Positions 60,494 to 64,000 of a stretch of 64,000 bases of DNA are shown in pieces; position 1 is the stretch's first letter; each line of letters opens with the position of its first letter. The translations under genes and the position numbers were made by a program. Source of the DNA: CAWBFD01 sp963788115 (GTDB lineage: Bacteria > Actinomycetota > Thermoleophilia > Solirubrobacterales > 70-9); assembly GCA_963788115.1 (NCBI GenBank), contig CAWBFD010000002.1, positions 496,001 through 560,000 on the forward strand, written 5' to 3'. The notes under the pieces are model-generated. The model ran no database searches. It was not told where the DNA came from and was given only the letters and a program-made list of their open reading frames with translations.

Positions 60494-61018
60494 TCACCAG
60501 AACCAATCGTCGAACCGCCGAACGCGACCGCGGCGGAGCCGGCGGCTGCCCCGCTGGAACCAGGCCAGCTCCTCGCCCCGTTCGGCCGTGGACTGAGCAG
60601 CGCTTCGACACGCGATTCCGGGGTGCCCGAGCCCCCAGGCCTCCAATCCGATCGGCTGGCAGCGGCTCCACGAGATAGGACGACGCCGGGAGTCCAGCGG
60701 ATAGGTCGCCGGCAGGCCCGCCGAGGCGAGGCCACGGCCGGTGACCAGGTCGGCGAACCGATCCTCGCGGACGCGGGTCGCCACCAGGACGGGCGCCGCT
60801 CGGGGATCCAGGTCCTCGGGGCCGTACGGCTGACCTTCGAGCTTCCGGTAGACGTTCGCGCGCGCGACCTCGACCGAGCCGCACATGTAGACGACCGGGA
60901 ACGAGTCGGGCGGGTTCCAGCGGCCGCCGTGAAGCTGGGCGTGGCGAGGGTCGAGGGGGTCGAGCCAGTCGGGATCCGCGACGCGCAGGTACTCGCCCCC
61001 GCGCCGAATCGTCCTCAA
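60494..61018 (-). CDS. RES-domain toxin (NAD-degrading)
   Basis: The 174-residue protein starts at TTG 61018, overlapping the antitoxin stop by 4 nt (TTGA). The three residues that name the family can be placed: Arg in GGRWNPP, Glu in GSVEVARANVYRKLEG, and Ser in GIACRSAAQS. RES toxins (as in Mycobacterium MbcT and Pseudomonas RES-Xre) deplete NAD+ when released from their antitoxin. The C-terminus is Arg-rich. It is coupled behind its Xre-type antitoxin, the normal order. Confidence 0.85.
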   Translation of the reverse strand: MRTIRRGGEYLRVADPDWLDPLDPRHAQLHGGRWNPPDSFPVVYMCGSVEVARANVYRKLEGQPYGPEDLDPRAAPVLVATRVREDRFADLVTGRGLASAGLPATYPLDSRRRPISWSRCQPIGLEAWGLGHPGIACRSAAQSTAERGEELAWFQRGSRRLRRGRVRRFDDWFW

Positions 61019-61359
61019 GCGCCGGCTGCCCAGTCGAATGAGCGCCGAACGCTCTCGAGCAGCTCGAGGTGGCCGTCGCGCTCGATCATCTCCAGCATCG
61101 TCCGGCCTCGGTAGGCGGCGGCTGGGCGCCGGGCTACACCGGGAATGCGCTCGCGCTTGAGCCGGTGGCTCAGCAGGTCGCCGACGGCGGCGATCGCCGC
61201 CGCTTTCTCCTGACGAGCGCCGGGCAGCCCGCGCTGACGCCACTGCTCCACGGCCTGTCGGCTGACGCCGAACAGCCGTCCGAGCTCCGTTGAGCTGAGC
61301 GCGAAGGTGTCTGCGACCTCGTCGAGCAGGGTGCTTGTCGGGACTGGGGCGACCGCCAT
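61015..61359 (-). CDS. Xre/MbcA-type antitoxin of the RES pair
   Basis: The 114-residue protein starts at ATG 61359. The N-terminal HTH (FALSSTELGRLFGVSRQAVEQWRQRGLPG) is Xre-like. The C-terminal part (VGDLLSHRLKRERIPGVARRPAAAYRGRTMLEMIERDGHLELLESVRRSFDW) matches the antitoxin/ParS toxin-binding region. It neutralises the RES toxin and represses the operon, and four CTTGCG sites lie in front of the gene (61373-61406). Confidence 0.85.
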   Translation of the reverse strand: MAVAPVPTSTLLDEVADTFALSSTELGRLFGVSRQAVEQWRQRGLPGARQEKAAAIAAVGDLLSHRLKRERIPGVARRPAAAYRGRTMLEMIERDGHLELLESVRRSFDWAAGA

Positions 61360-61372
61360 GGAACCAGCGTAT

Positions 61373-61406
61373 CGCAAGCTTTACGCAAGCGCAAGTGATT
61401 CGCAAG
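61373..61406 (-). promoter_or_regulatory. Four-copy CTTGCG operator array of the toxin-antitoxin operon
   Basis: On the minus strand, CTTGCG occurs at 61401-61406, 61390-61395, 61384-61389 and 61373-61378, with spacings 11, 6 and 11 bp, so the array is symmetric in spacing. It ends 13 nt before the antitoxin ATG, where an autoregulatory operator is expected. Confidence 0.7.
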
Positions 61407-61457
61407 CAACGACCAGCGCTGGTCCGCGAAGGGCGCGTCGCGGGCGCCGACGATGGC

Positions 61458-61491
61458 GCGGCGGGCCGGGAGTGGAATCCCGGCCCGCCGC
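61458..61491 (-). terminator. 14-bp hairpin downstream of the zinc-ribbon gene
   Basis: GCGGCGGGCCGGGA pairs with TCCCGGCCCGCCGC around loop GTGGAA, with no mismatch. It is 47 nt after the stop of the minus-strand zinc-ribbon gene and upstream of the antitoxin promoter, so it probably ends that transcript although a U-tract is missing. Confidence 0.55.
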
Positions 61492-61538
61492 TGTTGGCAG
61501 GGGGGAGGAGAGGCTCGGGCGGGGAGGAGAGTCCCCCG

Positions 61539-61739
61539 TTATCTGCCGGCGGATGCGAGCGCGGCCCGGCGAATCACCGCCACCTCGAAGCGCCGATCAC
61601 AGTCGGGGCACGATCGCAACCGCGACCAGGAGCAGTAGTCGTGGCCGCACCCCCCACAGTGATAGTGACGCTCGAGCCGGATCAGCCGCTGTGCCTCACG
61701 CACGAGGGCCACCCGGCGAACCCGTTCCACACTCATCAT
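61539..61739 (-). CDS. Small zinc-ribbon protein
   Basis: The 66-residue protein starts at ATG 61739 (or the adjacent ATG 61736). Basic N-terminal helix RVRRVALVREAQRLIRLERH is followed by a zinc ribbon HCGGCGHDYCSW...CPDCDRRF, with two C-x-x-C pairs 11 residues apart. Probably a nucleic-acid-binding or rubredoxin-like small protein. Its start overlaps an ATG of the divergent DUF3817 frame, so promoters are shared or one of the starts is not used. Confidence 0.6.
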   Translation of the reverse strand: MMSVERVRRVALVREAQRLIRLERHYHCGGCGHDYCSWSRLRSCPDCDRRFEVAVIRRAALASAGR

Positions 61740-61902
61740 GGCGCTACCTCTCATGGCTGGCAGTCTCGCGCCTGCGGAGGGCCACGCCTATGTACGGCTG
61801 GCCAATTCTGGGGCCCGTCGGTTGTACGCCGGGTTGGGCGCGGCGACCACGTCCGCTATCACTCAGCGGGTGAGACGCGCTCGCTCACTTCCGACCAAGC
61901 AG

Positions 61903-62352
61903 GTGCGACTGGCGCCTTTTGGGTCTCATACACCCCACAAGGCGCCAGTCGCGGGGGGTGGCGCCGCCGATCCGGCCGAGCGCCCCACCGATGCGGGCGA
62001 GCGACCCGGCGATCCGGCCAAGCGCCCCTCCGATGCGCTGCGAAAGCCCACTCCGGGACCGCTCTACCCCTGGGTCAAGCGAGCCTCCTACATCGAGCTG
62101 GCCCTGTTCGCGGCCCTGCTCCTCTTCTGGCTGCTGCCGGGATTCGAGGGCGAGACCTTCGTCTTCGGCCTCAGCCACGGGATCGGCTTCATCGCCCTCT
62201 GCCTGCTCGTCTGGATCGCCGTCCTCCGCCGCGAGGCCCCCTACACCCTGCTTGCCGCCACCCTGACCCCCGCGGGCCCCGTTGGCAGCGTGATCGCGAT
62301 CGAATGGATGGAACGCCGTCCACCCCGTGCGCAGGGCTCGAAAGCCGAGTAG
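61903..62352 (+). CDS. DUF3817 membrane protein with heptapeptide repeats
   Basis: The reliable part is the C-terminal DUF3817 domain: PWVKRASYIELALFAALLLF, GLSHGIGFIALCLLVWIAVL and the ending PVGSVIAIEWMERR, with three membrane helices. In front are four tandem 7-residue units (first units DPAERPT and DAGERPG; 61969-62052). The start is uncertain: GTG 61903 is chosen, ATG 61738 is in frame further upstream but that N-terminus is not protein-like. A 14-bp inverted repeat sits at the chosen start. Function of DUF3817 proteins is unknown. Confidence 0.65.
   Translation: MRLAPFGSHTPHKAPVAGGGAADPAERPTDAGERPGDPAKRPSDALRKPTPGPLYPWVKRASYIELALFAALLLFWLLPGFEGETFVFGLSHGIGFIALCLLVWIAVLRREAPYTLLAATLTPAGPVGSVIAIEWMERRPPRAQGSKAE
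61905..61952. repeat. 14-bp perfect inverted repeat at the 5' end of the DUF3817 gene
   Basis: GCGACTGGCGCCTT (61905-61918) pairs perfectly with AAGGCGCCAGTCGC (61939-61952); inside, GGGT and ACCC form a further short stem. It could be an operator or a translational hairpin. Confidence 0.6.
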
Positions 62353-62789
62353 GCCGCACGAACCTGGCTGTCCAGCCAGTACATCCCCCCATCCCGGTAT
62401 TGACACGGCGGTCGTACATGCGTCACAATCGTGGTTCCCACGCAGGGACACTTCATAAGCTCGCCCCCGGCCAGTCCCGCCTCCGGGGGTGATCGCGTCG
62501 GCATCCCTCCCTGGCTACCGACGCGCAGGCGTGGCGCGGGCCGTGTGGACCCCCTGCCTCCCGCGGCCCCGCCCCGCCGACTCTTCGGGGCTTGCAAACC
62601 GTCGCATTTCGGCGTCCTCGGCTGGCTGTCTCGCTCACGTACGTCTCAAGTACGCTCGCTTCGCCAGCCAGCCTGCGTCCACCGAACTGCTCGGTTTTCA
62701 CCCCCTCCGCGTTCGGCTGTTGACCTGCGTCACTCCAACTGCTCGCTTCTGGGCCCCGCCGCGCTCGGTTGGCGGGTCCGCCGCGCCGG
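62353..62789. other. Intergenic region between DUF3817 and aconitase
   Basis: About 440 bases without a convincing gene. Overlapping short frames on both strands have no family character. GGCTGGC at about 62619 and GCCAGCC at about 62661 form a 7-bp inverted repeat around ACGTACGT; otherwise I see nothing. Confidence 0.45.
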
Positions 62790-64000
62790 TTAGCGCAGAT
62801 CGCGCAGAACCCGGTGGAGGATGCCGCCGTTCTGGTAGTAGCGGACCTCGTTCGGGGTATCCAGGCGCACCCTGGCCTCGAACTCGATCGGCGCCTCCCC
62901 GTCGCGCGCGGCCTTCACGGCCACGCTCTTCGCCTCGCCGTTCTCAAGGTCGCCGAGATCGACCACCTCCTCCCCGGTGAGACTCAGCGATTCGGCCGTC
63001 TCCCCCTCCGGGAACTGGATCGGCAGGACGCCCATGCCGATCAGGTTCGAGCGATGGATGCGCTCGAAGCTCTCCGCGAGAACCGCGCGTACCCCCAGGA
63101 GGGCCGTGCCCTTTGCGGCCCAGTCCCGGGAGGACCCGGCGCCATACTCCCTGCCCGCGACCACCACGAGGGGTACGCCGTCGGCCGCGTAGCGCATCGC
63201 CGCCTCGTAGATCGTGGTTTCCTCGCCGTCCGGAAAGTGCTTGGTGAAGCCGCCCTCGCGGTCCACCAGCTTGTTCCGCAGGCGCACGTTCGCGAACGTG
63301 CCGCGGACCATCACCTCGTGGTTGCCGCGGCGTGAGCCGTAGGAGTTGAAATCGCGCGGCTCGACCCCGTTCTCGATCAGCCACCTTCCCGCCGGACTGT
63401 CGCGCTTGATCGCCCCGGCCGGCGAGATGTGGTCGGTCGTGACCGAGTCGCCCAGCATCGCCAGCACGCGTGTGCCCTCGACCGGCTCGACCGGCGGGGG
63501 CTCCGGGTCCATGCCCTCGAAGAACGCGGGCTTGCGAACGTAGGTGGAATCGGGCCAGCTGTAGCGGTCGCCCTCCGGGGTGTCGAGGCCGCGCCAGCGA
63601 TCGTCACCGGTGAACACGTCCGCGTAGTTCCGCGTGAACATGTCCGAGCGAATCGCACTCGCGACCGTCTCCTTGATCTCCTCGGACGACGGCCAGAGCT
63701 CACGCAGGTAGACGGGCTCCCCGTCCGATCCCTCGCCGAGCGGCTCGTCGAGGATGTCGATGTCCATCCGCCCGGCGAGCGCGTAGGCGACGCACAGAGG
63801 GGGGGACGCCAGGTAGTTGTTGCGGACGTCGTGCTGGATCCGGCCCTCGAAGTTCCGGTTGCCCGACAGCACCGAGCACACGACCAGGTCGCGCTCGTTC
63901 ACCGCCTCGGAGATGGCCTCGGGCAGCGGCCCGGAATTGCCGATGCAGGTCGTGCAGCCGTAACCCACGAGGTTGAACCCGAGCCGATCCAGGTACTCCG
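62790..64000 (-). CDS. acnA: Aconitate hydratase, C-terminal part (partial)
   Basis: The minus-strand frame is open to the window edge (about 403 residues visible), so the N-terminus is missing. It contains the cluster-ligand block GYGCTTCIGNSGPLP (two of three 4Fe-4S cysteines), SVLSGNRNFEGRI, then the swivel domain with SVTTDHISPAGAI, NSYGSRRGNHEVMVRGTFAN, and AGREYGAGSSRDWAAKGTALLGVRAV. These are AcnA/IRP-type signatures. It isomerises citrate to isocitrate. Citrate synthase and kgd of the same cycle are in this window but in separate units. Confidence 0.95.
   Translation of the reverse strand, partial: EYLDRLGFNLVGYGCTTCIGNSGPLPEAISEAVNERDLVVCSVLSGNRNFEGRIQHDVRNNYLASPPLCVAYALAGRMDIDILDEPLGEGSDGEPVYLRELWPSSEEIKETVASAIRSDMFTRNYADVFTGDDRWRGLDTPEGDRYSWPDSTYVRKPAFFEGMDPEPPPVEPVEGTRVLAMLGDSVTTDHISPAGAIKRDSPAGRWLIENGVEPRDFNSYGSRRGNHEVMVRGTFANVRLRNKLVDREGGFTKHFPDGEETTIYEAAMRYAADGVPLVVVAGREYGAGSSRDWAAKGTALLGVRAVLAESFERIHRSNLIGMGVLPIQFPEGETAESLSLTGEEVVDLGDLENGEAKSVAVKAARDGEAPIEFEARVRLDTPNEVRYYQNGGILHRVLRDLR

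Noticed and set aside
62431..62793. Short plus-strand gene before aconitase
   Set aside because: No ribosome binding site or family character; overlapping frames on both strands are equally open.

Overview
The window reads as chromosomal DNA of a high-GC actinobacterium, most likely class Thermoleophilia (Solirubrobacterales-type). This is inferred from strong G/C bias at third codon positions, frequent GTG/TTG starts, a fused Kgd-type 2-oxoglutarate dehydrogenase, a decaprenyl-phosphate phosphoribosyltransferase-like UbiA protein, many acyl-CoA dehydrogenases, and tRNA genes without an encoded CCA. I see no rRNA, prophage, CRISPR array or intact insertion sequence.

Layout. 0-6 kb: a secreted Cys-containing protein cut by the window edge, a STAS anti-sigma antagonist, two epoxide-hydrolase-type enzymes, and two broken genes (SnoaL-like and DUF2007-like). 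5.6-12 kb: three tRNA genes (Arg-ACG, Ser-GCT, Ser-TGA) among an L,D-transpeptidase, a PLP aldolase/racemase, a sugar-lactone oxidase, a secreted GH26-like glycosidase and a GCS2-type glutamate-cysteine ligase homologue. 12-16 kb: a signalling block with a sigma-region-4 protein, a divergent NarL-type regulator and histidine kinase pair, a MEDS-domain sensor and an ECF sigma factor. 16-21.4 kb: a UDP-xylose-synthase-like epimerase, a glycosyltransferase, then overlapping methylmalonyl-CoA mutase and propionyl-CoA carboxylase beta genes. 21.4-26 kb: an AbiEi/DUF559 protein associated with two 37-nt palindromic elements, ornithine-cyclodeaminase, TetR and cupin genes, a carboxylase epsilon-like protein and dodecin. 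26-33 kb: a tightly overlapping assimilatory sulfate operon (sulfite/nitrite reductase, cysH, sat, cysC), then a PHP phosphoesterase, a cysteine-free Rrf2 regulator and a TauE/SafE permease.

33-37 kb holds an acyl-CoA dehydrogenase, an APH-type kinase and a HAD phosphatase side by side. These are the three domains fused in human ACAD10, so this may be a split 4-hydroxyacyl-CoA catabolic module. 37-45 kb: membrane proteins, a DEAD-box helicase, quinone oxidoreductase, PfkB kinase, and citrate synthase with two short overlapping unknown genes. 45-53 kb: an acyl-CoA dehydrogenase pair behind a palindromic operator, then a minus-strand operon of a two-domain fatty acyl-CoA reductase, an alkyl-DHAP-synthase homologue, a 45-aa ORF and UbiA. 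The first two suggest ether-lipid synthesis. 53-58 kb: kgd, which carries two lipoyl domains in addition to the usual E2-E1 fusion; its start sits at the end of a 49-bp tandem repeat and it has one single-base frameshift. 58-64 kb: a DUF3352 lipoprotein, DUF192, an A24 peptidase, a RES/Xre toxin-antitoxin pair with a four-copy operator, a DUF3817 membrane protein, and the C-terminal part of aconitase.

Together the genes describe an aerobic heterotroph with TCA-cycle enzymes (citrate synthase, Kgd, aconitase), propionate/methylmalonyl-CoA and fatty-acid oxidation, sulfate assimilation, and cell-envelope glycan and lipid synthesis.
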